Source: Anaerobiospirillum thomasii
Lineage (GTDB): Bacteria > Pseudomonadota > Gammaproteobacteria > Enterobacterales > Succinivibrionaceae
Assembly (NCBI RefSeq): GCF_900445255.1
Contig: NZ_UAPU01000007.1
Span: forward strand, 450,001-514,000
Length of the DNA stretch: 64,000 bases
Reading direction: 5' to 3'
A program made the position numbers and the translations under genes. Shown here one piece after another: positions 36,325-45,506 of this stretch. The notes below the pieces were generated by a model. That model was not told the origin of the DNA. It searched no databases and saw nothing but the letters and a program-made list of their open reading frames with translations. Within the stretch, counting starts at the first letter, position 1. Each line of letters begins with the position of its first letter.

Positions 36325-37572
36325 ATGACCGATAGTGTAAAACATCTCCCATGGTATAAGCAAGTTGATACCACACAAAAAAAGGCACTTTTTTCTGCAT
36401 GGTTAGGCTACGTCTTTGACGGCTTTGACTTCATGCTCATTACCTATATTCTTGTATCAATCCAAGCTGATCTGAATCTGACCAATGTTCAGACCTCATC
36501 TTTATTCATGGCAGCCTTTGTTTCCCGTCCTGTAGGCGGTGCCCTCTTTGGAGCCCTGTGCGACAAATATGGCCGTAAACCTGTAATGATGGCTGCTATT
36601 CTTACCTACTCAGTAGGTACTGCACTGTGCGGTTTTTCTATAAACTTTGCCACGCTATTTATCTTCAGAATTATAGTAGGTATTGGTATGGCCGGTGAAT
36701 ACGCATGTTCAGCTCCTTATGCTGTTGAGAGCTGGCCTAAGCATTTAAGAGGCCTGGCTGGAGCTATTTTAGTATCTGGTTTTTCTATAGGTAATATTGC
36801 AGCCTCACAGCTCATGCCTATGGTAGCTGAGATGCACAGCTGGCGTACAGCCTTCTTTATCGGAATTATTCCTGCTCTTATCGTGCTCTATATAAGACGT
36901 AATGCCCCAGAGTCACAGGAGTGGGAGAAATTTGCTAAGGAGAAAAAGTCAAGCGCCTCCTCTTCATCATTAAAAGCTCTGTTTGTAGGCGGTCAGCTCA
37001 AAGTTACTCTTATAGCCTATCTGGTGCTCTTTGGAATTTTCTCAGCAAACTGGCCAATTCCAGGTCTGATGCCAAAATACTTAACTGAAAACGGCTATGC
37101 TGATTCTGTCTCAAATATTATGTCAATCGGCGCTCTTGGTATTATGATTGGCGTGCTCCTCTCAGGCTATCTTGCTGACAAGATTGGTACTGTAAAGGTC
37201 CTGGTAGGCGGTCTGTCTATATCACTGCTTTTGATCTACCCTACCTTCTTGATTGGTCCAGGTCATGAGTTTATTACAGGCACCTTGCTCTTTTTCCTGC
37301 TGGCAGCCAATTTAGGTGTAGGCGGTCTGATTCCAAAGTATCTCTCCACCCTCTTCCCTGTTAGCATGCGTGGTGCAGCCTTTGGCTTTATCTACAACCT
37401 CGCAGCCATTGGCGGTGGTATTGCTCCTGTAACCTGCGCCTTCTTAACTGACAACCTCAATGTGGCTTTAGGTATGGCTTTAATCTACGTTACAGCCTTC
37501 TGGACAATACTGCTGGTAATTATTGTAGGTCTGCACCTGCCAGAGAAGATTAAGAGCAAATATGCTCCGTAA
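36325..37572 (+). CDS. nanX: MFS transporter, NanX (YjhB)-like 2,7-anhydro-Neu5Ac importer
   Basis: Twelve-segment MFS proton symporter of 415 residues. The N-terminus PWYKQVDTTQKKALFSAWLG followed by YVFDGFDFM and the later GMAGEYACSAPYAVESWPK closely follow E. coli YjhB/NanX as I remember it, and are also shared with NanT. NanX imports 2,7-anhydro-Neu5Ac released by intramolecular trans-sialidases. The pairing with the NanY-type gene makes NanX more likely than NanT, and an SSS transporter for free sialic acid is already present. Ends at a strong terminator. Confidence 0.82.
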   Translation: MTDSVKHLPWYKQVDTTQKKALFSAWLGYVFDGFDFMLITYILVSIQADLNLTNVQTSSLFMAAFVSRPVGGALFGALCDKYGRKPVMMAAILTYSVGTALCGFSINFATLFIFRIIVGIGMAGEYACSAPYAVESWPKHLRGLAGAILVSGFSIGNIAASQLMPMVAEMHSWRTAFFIGIIPALIVLYIRRNAPESQEWEKFAKEKKSSASSSSLKALFVGGQLKVTLIAYLVLFGIFSANWPIPGLMPKYLTENGYADSVSNIMSIGALGIMIGVLLSGYLADKIGTVKVLVGGLSISLLLIYPTFLIGPGHEFITGTLLFFLLAANLGVGGLIPKYLSTLFPVSMRGAAFGFIYNLAAIGGGIAPVTCAFLTDNLNVALGMALIYVTAFWTILLVIIVGLHLPEKIKSKYAP

Positions 37573-37593
37573 AGTTTCTACAACATAAGCTAT

Positions 37594-37618
37594 AGGCGGG
37601 TATTACCCGCCTTTTTTC
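37594..37618 (+). terminator. Intrinsic terminator after nanX
   Basis: AGGCGGG-TATTA-CCCGCCT stem-loop followed by a run of T. Confidence 0.92.
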
Positions 37619-37779
37619 TATGTGATATCTAGGTTGAATTTAAAAAGAAAAATAGACTGTTGTTCTGACCTTTTGCACAGGGCCTTTATAGTGACTTTTA
37701 TTATGATTATATTTTAAATCATCTATCTTCGTTTACACAGTTTTTAGTTCACTCTCTTTGATTATCTCTTTATTGCTTT

Positions 37780-37834
37780 AACTGTTAACTAAATAGGTTT
37801 TATTAAATCAACTAAGGTATAATTATTAACAGTT
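37780..37834 (+). promoter_or_regulatory. Promoter bracketed by inverted repeats upstream of the WG-repeat lipoprotein
   Basis: AACTGTTAA (37780-37788) and TTAACAGTT (37826-37834) are perfect 9-bp inverted copies flanking an exact TATAAT (37818-37823), which lies 38 bases before the ATG. This layout suggests an operator pair. The rest of 37573-37861 shows nothing else beyond the nanX terminator. Confidence 0.45.
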
Positions 37835-37861
37835 ATTAAATATTTTCCATTTTTAGTATCT

Positions 37862-38206
37862 ATGTTAAAAATTGCCTTATGGTCATTGTCATTGGCAACC
37901 TTAACTGCCTGCAATGCTAATTGCCAGCCTGAACCTTATAGATTTGATAATGGACCTGATTATGTAAGTGATGGTCTGTATCGTATTGTAGACTGCACAG
38001 GACGCATGGGCTTTGCCAATATCAGACATGAGACTGTCATAGCTCCGCGCTATGCCTTTGCCTATCCATTTAAAGCAGGTGTAGCCAAGGTTACTGACAG
38101 TGGTCATATGGAGTATGTTGAAGGCTCAGATAAGGAGCATACCTATTTTAAAAGCTCACACTGGTATCTTATAGATAAGACAGGCAAAAAGATAAAAGAT
38201 CTTTAA
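37862..38206 (+). CDS. Small WG-repeat lipoprotein, function unknown
   Basis: 114 residues. A signal peptide ends in a lipobox (LATLTAC, Cys17), so the protein should be anchored in the outer or inner membrane. The mature part resembles two WG/KWG-type repeats: GRMGFANIRHETVIAPRYAFAYPFKAGVAKV and WYLIDKTGKKI. I do not recognise a specific family. The stop codon overlaps the tilS stop on the opposite strand by four bases (38203-38206), with a shared terminator. Confidence 0.7.
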   Translation: MLKIALWSLSLATLTACNANCQPEPYRFDNGPDYVSDGLYRIVDCTGRMGFANIRHETVIAPRYAFAYPFKAGVAKVTDSGHMEYVEGSDKEHTYFKSSHWYLIDKTGKKIKDL

Positions 38207-38220
38207 AGGCAGGATCTTTT
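38194..38220. terminator. Bidirectional terminator overlapping both stop codons
   Basis: AAAAGATC (38194-38201) / GATCTTTT (38213-38220) with A- and T-rich flanks, spanning the ends of the WG-repeat gene and tilS. Confidence 0.6.
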
Positions 38221-39561
38221 TACAAGCTCATTGTCACAGCTTATTTTAAGATAATATCTGTAATTATCCCTGTGACAGGTAAACAAACTGCCAAGCCCTA
38301 AAGCTATTCCATTGTGCATCACCACAGGATGGCTTTTGCGCATAAAGTGTGGCACTTCATACTCACCAAAGAGCTTTTTCATCTCACGCGAGTGTACGCG
38401 CTTTAAAGGTTTAAGCCGGGTTTTACCTGTATAGGTAAAATCAAGATCTACACTATCATTGGCTACAAGACACTCACTATCCTCGCACTCGGCCATAGCA
38501 TCACTTAGTACACACAGCTTATAGACAAAGGAGCCAAGGTGCAGCTCATCCCCTGTCTTTAGAGTATAAATGCCTGGATCTGGCATAATATAATCTTTGG
38601 TTATATATAGCTTTTTAAGATAGCGTCTTAGATACAGATCCTTTTCAATGACAATTAAAGCTTCCTGATCATTGGATATGGCACAGAGCTTTAGTGCATC
38701 TTCAATAATATTCAGATCAGGCGGCATCTTTGCATACTGCTCAATAAAAAGACGCATGATACAGGTGGCAAGAGCCTTATCCTCAAGTGGCAGAGCATCA
38801 ATTGACAAGGTATTGTCACAAATGCATGATACAGCTTTTTCTTTGGCATAGCGCATAGCCAGATCATGCTCTAAAGCACACAGATAGGATGATCTTAATA
38901 TTGCTCTGTCAACGCCTGCAAAACGCTTGCGCATTAATGGCAGTACTTTAAGGCGTATAAAATTGCGCTCAAATTTTAAATACTCATTTGACTCATCAAA
39001 CACAAAGTTAAAGCCCAGAGCCTCAATTATCTGCTCAATAGTCTTTTTATTAATGGATAACAGAGGTCTTAAGATAGTACCACGCTCATCTTTAATAATC
39101 TGACGCATGCCAGAGAGACCATAAGGGCCAGAGCCGCGCTTGAGGGCCAATAAAAAGTTTTCAACCTGATCGTCTGCCTGATGGCCCAAAAGCAGATAGC
39201 CATTGTCCTTAAGATTGGCTAAAAGAGCTGCATAGCGCTCCTTGCGTGAGCTATCCTCAGGGGAGATACCGCCGCCATAGACAATATTGAGCTTGGGAGT
39301 GACAAGAGGCACATCAAGGCGTTCACACAGCCTGGTGCAATGCTCAAGCCAGATTGGATCTGAAGCATCAAGACCATGTATGCAGTGAACTGCTAAAACT
39401 TCAAAGGCACTGTTGTAGCTGCGCATCCTGACTGCAACTAATAGAGCTAAAGTTGAGTCAGAGCCGCCTGACAGGCCCACTGTCAGCGGGCCTGGGGTGA
39501 TTTTAGAGATGAGATTCAAGGCAAGAGCATCAAGCTCTCTTTGTGCCTGACTTTGCTGCAA
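38203..39561 (-). CDS. tilS: tRNA(Ile)-lysidine synthase
   Basis: ATP-dependent enzyme that makes lysidine at C34 of the AUA-reading tRNA-Ile. The P-loop SGGSDST (LTVGLSGGSDSTLALL) is near residue 30, with HQADDQVENFLL and RRPLL-like LRPLLSINK downstream. 452 residues include the C-terminal TilS domains (HSREMKKLFGEYEVPHFMRKSHPVV). The start is most likely the TTG at 39561, since the next ATG lies inside the catalytic core. Last gene of the rpsB-to-tilS block, 8 bases after accA. Confidence 0.94.
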   Translation of the reverse strand: MQQSQAQRELDALALNLISKITPGPLTVGLSGGSDSTLALLVAVRMRSYNSAFEVLAVHCIHGLDASDPIWLEHCTRLCERLDVPLVTPKLNIVYGGGISPEDSSRKERYAALLANLKDNGYLLLGHQADDQVENFLLALKRGSGPYGLSGMRQIIKDERGTILRPLLSINKKTIEQIIEALGFNFVFDESNEYLKFERNFIRLKVLPLMRKRFAGVDRAILRSSYLCALEHDLAMRYAKEKAVSCICDNTLSIDALPLEDKALATCIMRLFIEQYAKMPPDLNIIEDALKLCAISNDQEALIVIEKDLYLRRYLKKLYITKDYIMPDPGIYTLKTGDELHLGSFVYKLCVLSDAMAECEDSECLVANDSVDLDFTYTGKTRLKPLKRVHSREMKKLFGEYEVPHFMRKSHPVVMHNGIALGLGSLFTCHRDNYRYYLKISCDNELVKRSCL

Positions 39562-39569
39562 TTTAAAGC

Positions 39570-40523
39570 TTAGTAGCCATAGCTCATGAGGCGGGTAAAT
39601 CTCTGCTCAATCAAACGCTCCTGAGGCAGAGCCTTTAGAATATTGAGATCCTCTTTTAATCTGGCCTTTAAATTTTCAGCCATAGCTGCATAGTCACGGT
39701 GGGCACCGCCAAGTGGCTCTGGCACAATACCGTCAATGAGCTTTAACTCCTGCAGCTTGTCAGCTGTAAACTTCATAGCCTCGGCAGCTAAAGGAGCCTT
39801 GTCAGCACTCTTCCATAAAATAGAGGCACAGCCTTCAGGTGAGATAACACTGTAGGTGGCATACTCAAGCATATTCACTCTGTCAGCAACACCAATGGCA
39901 AGAGCACCGCCTGAGCCACCCTCACCAATAACAGTGGCAATTACAGGAACCTTAAGCTCTGACATGAGCTTTAAGCTCTCGGCAATGGCACCTGCCTGTG
40001 ATCTTTCCTCAGCCCCCACACCAGGATAGGCACCTGGGGTGTCGATAAAGGTAATAATAGGCACATTAAAGCGCTCGGCCAGCTTCATAAGACGCATAGC
40101 CTTTCTATAACCCTCAGGACGTGGCATACCAAAGTTTCTGTAGGTTCTCTCCTTGGTATCTCTGCCCTTCTGATGACCTATAACCATAACTGACATGCCA
40201 TCTAAACGGGCCAGACCGCCTACAATAGCCTTGTCATCGGCAAAGGCTCTGTCGCCAGAGAGCTCGTCAAAATCGGTAAAGATATTCTCAATATAATCTA
40301 AAGTATAAGGGCGCATTGGATGGCGAGAGAGTTGAGAAATCTGCCATGCACTTAGATTGGAATACAGTTTTTTGGTCAGCTCCACATTCTTCTTTTCAAG
40401 CTGAGCTAACTCTTTTGACAGATCTACGTCATTTCCTACTGTACTTGACAGTCTTTTGAGCTCTTCAATATGTGCCAGCAGATCGGCAATAGGCTGCTCA
40501 AAATCCAAATAGTTAATATTCAT
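39570..40523 (-). CDS. accA: Acetyl-CoA carboxylase carboxyltransferase subunit alpha
   Basis: Carboxyltransferase alpha subunit that with AccD makes malonyl-CoA. 317 residues (E. coli 319). The ATG at 40523 is chosen: it has GAGG 8 bases upstream and begins [15 protein letters not shown], matching the family N-terminus; an in-frame TTG at 40556 would add 11 residues. Core motifs include [19 protein letters not shown] and [18 protein letters not shown]. dnaE, which separates rnhB and accA in many Gammaproteobacteria, is missing here. Confidence 0.97.
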   Translation of the reverse strand: MNINYLDFEQPIADLLAHIEELKRLSSTVGNDVDLSKELAQLEKKNVELTKKLYSNLSAWQISQLSRHPMRPYTLDYIENIFTDFDELSGDRAFADDKAIVGGLARLDGMSVMVIGHQKGRDTKERTYRNFGMPRPEGYRKAMRLMKLAERFNVPIITFIDTPGAYPGVGAEERSQAGAIAESLKLMSELKVPVIATVIGEGGSGGALAIGVADRVNMLEYATYSVISPEGCASILWKSADKAPLAAEAMKFTADKLQELKLIDGIVPEPLGGAHRDYAAMAENLKARLKEDLNILKALPQERLIEQRFTRLMSYGY

Positions 40524-40566
40524 TGCATAATCCTCAATCAACTCAGGCAGAGTCAAATAATTATGG

Positions 40567-41259
40567 TTAATTTACACTAAAGTTGGAATTTATTCCACAC
40601 TCAAAGGTAAAATCGGCAGGAACTATCTTATGACCTCTGTCTATAAGATTTGCTATTGGGCCATAGCCAGTGCGATAACAGTCAAGCAGAGGCAGTGTCT
40701 GCAACAGATCAAGATGGGCCTTGGTAGGATAGCCTTTATGCCTGTCAAAGCCATATTGTGGATACAGCAAAGAGAGTCTTGTCATCTCTCTGTCTCTTAT
40801 GCATTTGGCCACAATGGAGGCTGCGGCAATTTCTTTTACCCTAGCATCACCGCCTACCACGGCCTCAACCATGCACGGTACATTTTTTACTGTCTTGTTG
40901 CCATCAACTAACATAAGATTGACATTAAGGGCAGGATTTAGTGCCAGATAAGCCCTGCGCATAGCCTCAAGCGAGGCGTGCAGAATGTTCATCTCATCAA
41001 TCTCACGCGGCAGGCACATACCTACACCTACAGAGGCAGCTCTGTTTACAATTTCATCAAACAGAGCCAGGCGCTTTTTCTCAGAGAGCTTTTTTGAATC
41101 ATCAAGCCCTTCTATCATGTCATCATAGTTTAAAACGACACAGGCAGCCACTACAGGACCAACCAACGGTCCGCGTCCTGCCTCATCGACACCGCAGACA
41201 ATATGTGAGCGTGGGTCAAGACTGTAGCTGTAAGGCTCTTTATCTTTTAATGCTTTCAC
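40567..41259 (-). CDS. rnhB: Ribonuclease HII
   Basis: Removes ribonucleotides from DNA and degrades RNA-DNA hybrids. [13 protein letters not shown] near residue 25 carries the first catalytic acidic pair; the remaining residues are in LVDGNK and [10 protein letters not shown]. 230 residues, with a ~20-residue N-terminal tail. The GTG start has AAGG 8 bases upstream, within the end of lpxB, whose stop is 3 bases away. Confidence 0.95.
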   Translation of the reverse strand: MKALKDKEPYSYSLDPRSHIVCGVDEAGRGPLVGPVVAACVVLNYDDMIEGLDDSKKLSEKKRLALFDEIVNRAASVGVGMCLPREIDEMNILHASLEAMRRAYLALNPALNVNLMLVDGNKTVKNVPCMVEAVVGGDARVKEIAAASIVAKCIRDREMTRLSLLYPQYGFDRHKGYPTKAHLDLLQTLPLLDCYRTGYGPIANLIDRGHKIVPADFTFECGINSNFSVN

Positions 41260-41262
41260 GGC

Positions 41263-42612
41263 CTAAACCTTAAACTCAGGCTCTTTTTTGACATCATTAT
41301 CCTTATCAGTAAGGGCACTTTCCACCTCACCTAAGGACAATGACGGCTCCATATCACTTCTTTGCACAGTGTTCTTTAAAGCTACAGCTTCATTGCCGCT
41401 CTCACCTTCTGCATCGGCAGGAGCTGAGAGTCTTTGATTTTTCATATCGTCAATAAGCTCAAAGATGGCATTGGCTGCAATTTCATCTGAGTTCATGCGT
41501 ATGCTTGAGTGAATGCGGGTAAATTCTTTTTTCATCAAAAGATTGTCAGAATTTAAAAGCTTGAGCATTTCGTCACACAGATTCTGTGCATTACACTCTG
41601 ACTGAATAAACTCACTTACTATCTTGCGCTTGGCTAAAAGATTTGGCAGCGAGAAAGTATCGATTTTAAGCATTCTGCGGGCAAGTGATGCTGTCAGAGC
41701 GTTGACCTTGTAGGCAACTGCCATAGGGCGGTTTAAGAGCATGGCCTCAAGAGCCACGGTACCGCAGGTTAAAAGCACAGCATCGGTTGAGGCTATAACA
41801 TCCTGTGTATTACCCTCATAAATGGTCAGGGATAAAAACGGAGCATAGCTCATCCATATATCTTTGATTAAATAGGCATTGCGCTTGTCTGATGCAGCAC
41901 AGATAAAGCACACATTATCCATGCGGGCTTTAATCATGCAGCAGGCCTTGGCAAAGATTGGCAGCATACGCTCAATTTCACCGCGGCGTGAACCTGGCAG
42001 AATGCCCATAATCTTCTTGCCCTCGATACTCTCAACTGAAGTCCTGTCAAGAGCAATACTCTCGCGAGCCTTGTCAGATGAAGAATCAAGCGCAATTCTG
42101 GCAGCCAGGCTGTGACCTACATAGGTGCAGCGCATCTGTGCCTTGTCATAAAATTCCTTTTCAAAAGGCAACAGTGATAAAACCATATCACATGACTCGC
42201 GTATGGTTTTCATGCGCCCCTCGCGCCAGGCCCATACTGAAGGGCTGACATAGTGCACGGCAGGAATACCGTTGCGCTTTAAAATCTTTTCAATCTTTAA
42301 ATTAAAATCAGGTGAGTCAATACCTATGACCACACATGGTCTGGCCTCAAGCAATATCTTGATAAGCTCATGTCTGATCTTAAGTATAGGCACAAGATGT
42401 TTTACCACCTCGGTAATACCCATTACCGAGAGCTCCTCCATACGAAAGGAGGATATCATGCCGCAGCTTATCATCTTGGGACCGCCGATGCCAATAAACT
42501 TGGCCTGTGGATCCTTGCGTAAAATAGCTCTGATAAGTCCGGCACCCAGGGTATCACCTGAGGCCTCACCTGCTATTAGCGCATACAGGTGCGAATTAAT
42601 TAAATCACTCAT
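41263..42612 (-). CDS. lpxB: Lipid-A-disaccharide synthase
   Basis: Glycosyltransferase (GT19) that joins UDP-diacylglucosamine and lipid X. Typical features: AGEASGDTLGAGL, FIGIGGPKM, IGIDSPDFNLKIE and HYVSPSVWAWR, then LLPFEKEFY and GILPGSRRGEIERMLPIF. 449 residues against 382 in E. coli: the last ~60 are acidic and polar, with no resemblance to the enzyme, and appear to be a lineage-specific tail. Start overlaps the lpxA stop (ATGA), so translation is coupled. Confidence 0.95.
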   Translation of the reverse strand: MSDLINSHLYALIAGEASGDTLGAGLIRAILRKDPQAKFIGIGGPKMISCGMISSFRMEELSVMGITEVVKHLVPILKIRHELIKILLEARPCVVIGIDSPDFNLKIEKILKRNGIPAVHYVSPSVWAWREGRMKTIRESCDMVLSLLPFEKEFYDKAQMRCTYVGHSLAARIALDSSSDKARESIALDRTSVESIEGKKIMGILPGSRRGEIERMLPIFAKACCMIKARMDNVCFICAASDKRNAYLIKDIWMSYAPFLSLTIYEGNTQDVIASTDAVLLTCGTVALEAMLLNRPMAVAYKVNALTASLARRMLKIDTFSLPNLLAKRKIVSEFIQSECNAQNLCDEMLKLLNSDNLLMKKEFTRIHSSIRMNSDEIAANAIFELIDDMKNQRLSAPADAEGESGNEAVALKNTVQRSDMEPSLSLGEVESALTDKDNDVKKEPEFKV

Positions 42613-43400
42613 CAGCGAACAATGCCACGGCCTGATTCTTTAAGGAAATCTACAAGTATCTGCACTTCAGAATGTTTATCTGCCAGATCCTGTACTAATG
42701 GAATTGCCTCTTCAATGGTCAGCTTTTTATGATAGATAATCATATAGGCCTTTTTAATGGCGCTTATGGCCTCATCACTAAAGCCGCGGCGGGCCAGACC
42801 CACCTTGTTGATACCATGGGCTTTAGCATAATGACCTGCGGCCATGACATAAGGAGGCACGTCCATGTTAAGTGCGGCCATGCCAGCTACAAAGGCGTGA
42901 GAACCTACGCGACCAAACTGATGTATGGCGCTAAGACCGCCGAAGATTACATGTGAGCCTATAGTCACATGACCTGCAAGTGTTGCATTGTTGGCAAAAA
43001 TACAGTTGTCGCCGATGATGCAGTCATGGGCCACATGCACATTTACCATGAGCAGATTGCCAGAGCCTACAGTTGTTGTATTGTTACCCTGTATGGTGCC
43101 TCTGTGCAGAGTGCAGTGCTCACGTATTGTATTGTTGTCACCAATGGTCAAAGTTGTAGGCTCATTGTTGTACTTGAGATCCTGACAGCCCTCACCTACG
43201 GAGCAGAACTGATAGAAATGATTGTTTTTACCTATGGTTGTAGGGCCGCGGAACACGCAGAAAGGTTCAATAATACAGCCCTCGCCAATAGTCACATCGC
43301 CTTCAATGATAACATTTTCCTTGACTACAACATTAGGACCTATGTTTACACTGTCTGCAATTTTGGCACTCTTGTCTATAATGGCGCTGTCATCAATCAT
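42612..43400 (-). CDS. lpxA: UDP-N-acetylglucosamine acyltransferase
   Basis: First enzyme of lipid A synthesis. Left-handed beta-helix of hexapeptide repeats across residues 1-190 and a C-terminal helical domain. The catalytic His lies in NVHVAHDC. 262 residues, equal to E. coli. AGGAG lies 5-6 bases before the ATG. Gene order fabZ-lpxA-lpxB is conserved. Confidence 0.97.
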   Translation of the reverse strand: MIDDSAIIDKSAKIADSVNIGPNVVVKENVIIEGDVTIGEGCIIEPFCVFRGPTTIGKNNHFYQFCSVGEGCQDLKYNNEPTTLTIGDNNTIREHCTLHRGTIQGNNTTTVGSGNLLMVNVHVAHDCIIGDNCIFANNATLAGHVTIGSHVIFGGLSAIHQFGRVGSHAFVAGMAALNMDVPPYVMAAGHYAKAHGINKVGLARRGFSDEAISAIKKAYMIIYHKKLTIEEAIPLVQDLADKHSEVQILVDFLKESGRGIVR

Positions 43401-43424
43401 ATGAGCTCCTTATTTATTTTATCT

Positions 43425-43898
43425 TTAGCTGCGGCGCTTGGCACACATAAGATCTGCAGAGCAGGCAATTTCACCATCTACAGTGGCAACACCCTTGAAA
43501 CTTGCTATGCCGCGTTTTTCCTTTAAAAACTCAACATCGATGACAAGCTGATCGCCTGGCACCACAGGGCGCTTGAATCTGGCATTGTCCACAGCTGCAA
43601 AATAATAAAGCTCACCTTCAGCTGGCTTGCCTACCATGGTAAAGGCCAGCACACCTGTAGCCTGAGCCATAGCCTCTAGAATCAGCACACCTGGAAAAAC
43701 TGGTTTGCCTGGGAAATGGCCCTGAAAATATGGCTCATTAAATGTTACATTTTTAATGGCACGCAGGGTTTTATGCTCCTCAGTTATAGAATAGTCGACA
43801 ACTTTGTCTATCATTAAAAACGGATAACGATGTGGCAGAAGTCCCATAATATCTTCTACGCTCAAAGTCTTTACGATACCTTCACTCACTTTAATCAC
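43425..43898 (-). CDS. fabZ: 3-hydroxyacyl-[acyl-carrier-protein] dehydratase FabZ
   Basis: Dehydrates beta-hydroxyacyl-ACP in fatty acid synthesis. Hot-dog fold with catalytic His in [11 protein letters not shown] and Glu in [11 protein letters not shown]. 157 residues. The start is ambiguous between GTG codons at 43898 and 43889; the second has AGGTG at better spacing and would trim three residues. Confidence 0.96.
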   Translation of the reverse strand: MIKVSEGIVKTLSVEDIMGLLPHRYPFLMIDKVVDYSITEEHKTLRAIKNVTFNEPYFQGHFPGKPVFPGVLILEAMAQATGVLAFTMVGKPAEGELYYFAAVDNARFKRPVVPGDQLVIDVEFLKEKRGIASFKGVATVDGEIACSADLMCAKRRS

Positions 43899-43907
43899 CT
43901 ATAATAT

Positions 43908-44939
43908 TTACTTCTCGAGCTTTAGCTCCAGTTCCTCAATTTGTTTTTCCATAGCCTGCATTTTACGATACATATCATTAATATGCAGTACGCGTGATGC
44001 AGTAACTCGCCATTCTCTGTTTGTCTGAGCCGGTATGCCTGAGGAGTATACACCCTTCTTGTTTATTGAGCGCATAACCATACACATGCCGCTTATAGTA
44101 ACCTGATCGCAGATTTCAATATGGCCATTGAAGACTGAGGTGCCTCCAATAATACAGAATTTGCCTATTTTAACACTACCGGCAAATACAGTGCCACCTG
44201 CAATGGCAGTTCCAAAGCCAATATGTACGTTATGAGCTATCTGACACAGATTATCGATAATAACATTATCCTCAATTACAGTGTCATCAATAGCTCCTCT
44301 GTCAATACATGTGCAGGCGCCTATTTCAACCATATTGCCCACAGTTACAGAGCCTGTCTGTGGAATTTTAAGCCATTTGCCCTTTTCATTGGCATAGCCA
44401 AAACCGTCAGAGCCAATAACCGTGCCTGACTGAATCAGGCAGGCACTGCCGATTTTAACATGATGATAGATGCTTACATTAGGATAGAGCTTTGTACCCT
44501 CTCCTATAATGGCACCCTCACCTATTGTGCAATTGGCGGCAATCTGTACATTATCGCCAATCACTGCGCCCTTTGCTATATGCACAAAGGGCCCTATGGC
44601 AACATTCCTGCCGATAACTGCCCCCTCGTCAATCTGACACAGGGGACTGACACCAACAGCCACAGGCGGTGTGGTATCAAGAATTTGAGCTGCTCGTGCA
44701 AAACCCACATAAGGATCAGACATGACAATATAGGCACAAGGAGCATGACTTGCATCCTCCTGCCTTACAATAACACATGAGGCTTTAGTTTCACTCAGCA
44801 CTTCCTTATATTTAGGATCACTAAGAAAACTAATCTCACCTGCAGCAGCAGTTTTTAAATTGGCAACCTTTGTAAGCTCAAGATCGCCATCACCCTCATA
44901 GGTGGCGTTCAGTGACGCAGCTAATTCTTTAAGCAGCAT
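43908..44939 (-). CDS. lpxD: UDP-3-O-(3-hydroxyacyl)glucosamine N-acyltransferase
   Basis: Third enzyme of lipid A synthesis. N-terminal uridine-binding domain (LAASLNATYEGDGDL), then left-handed beta-helix with many I-G-x-x-V/A hexapeptides; catalytic His in QIAHNVHIG. C-terminal helix (YRKMQAMEKQIEELELKLEK) as in other LpxD. 343 residues (E. coli 341). Confidence 0.97.
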   Translation of the reverse strand: MLLKELAASLNATYEGDGDLELTKVANLKTAAAGEISFLSDPKYKEVLSETKASCVIVRQEDASHAPCAYIVMSDPYVGFARAAQILDTTPPVAVGVSPLCQIDEGAVIGRNVAIGPFVHIAKGAVIGDNVQIAANCTIGEGAIIGEGTKLYPNVSIYHHVKIGSACLIQSGTVIGSDGFGYANEKGKWLKIPQTGSVTVGNMVEIGACTCIDRGAIDDTVIEDNVIIDNLCQIAHNVHIGFGTAIAGGTVFAGSVKIGKFCIIGGTSVFNGHIEICDQVTISGMCMVMRSINKKGVYSSGIPAQTNREWRVTASRVLHINDMYRKMQAMEKQIEELELKLEK

Positions 44940-44945
44940 AGTAAA

Positions 44946-45488
44946 TTACTTCTTGGCCTTGCTGACCATATCTATAACATCCTGAGAAATATCAAGAGCA
45001 TTTATAGTGTAGGCAATAGAGCCCTCACGCAGTACTAACTGAATGCCTCTTTCATTGGCAATCTTGTCAATAGCCTTTTGTACTTCAGATGTTATCTTAA
45101 CCTGCTCTTGTGAGAATCTTGCTCTGCTGTCCTCCTCAAGAGCTGTGGCCTTTAATTTAAAATCAGAGTGCAGCTGTGCAAGCTTTCTTTGAGCCTCAGT
45201 AGCCTTATCACCTGTGATCTTGCCACTGTTTAAGTCGGCAGCTAACTTCTGACCTTCATCCTGCAGTTTCTTAAGCTCATTTTCACGGCCTTCAAACTCT
45301 TTGGCCAGAGCCTGCTGTGAGCTCTTGGTCTGTGGGATTTCTGACATGATTAATGGCAGATTGATTACAGCTATGGTAGGAGCTATAGCCTGAGAAGCTG
45401 CCTTTGGTGCATCCTTGGTAGCTGCCATAACAGATGTTGCGGCAAATACAGAAGCCATAGTTAAAGCAATTGCTGTCTTTTTAAACAT
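44946..45488 (-). CDS. skp: Periplasmic chaperone Skp (OmpH)
   Basis: Trimeric periplasmic holdase that carries unfolded outer-membrane proteins to BamA. Signal peptide (TAIALTMASVFAATSVMA), then a short beta segment (IAVINLPLIMSEIPQ), then long heptad-rich helices (residues ~50-150). 180 residues, slightly longer than E. coli (161). Directly follows bamA in transcription. Confidence 0.94.
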   Translation of the reverse strand: MFKKTAIALTMASVFAATSVMAATKDAPKAASQAIAPTIAVINLPLIMSEIPQTKSSQQALAKEFEGRENELKKLQDEGQKLAADLNSGKITGDKATEAQRKLAQLHSDFKLKATALEEDSRARFSQEQVKITSEVQKAIDKIANERGIQLVLREGSIAYTINALDISQDVIDMVSKAKK

Positions 45489-45506
45489 ATTTATATCCTC
45501 TTAAAA

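Noticed and set aside
42729-43526. Overlapping + strand open frames across lpxA and fabZ
   Set aside because: They are antisense shadows of strongly conserved genes and show no recognisable protein features.
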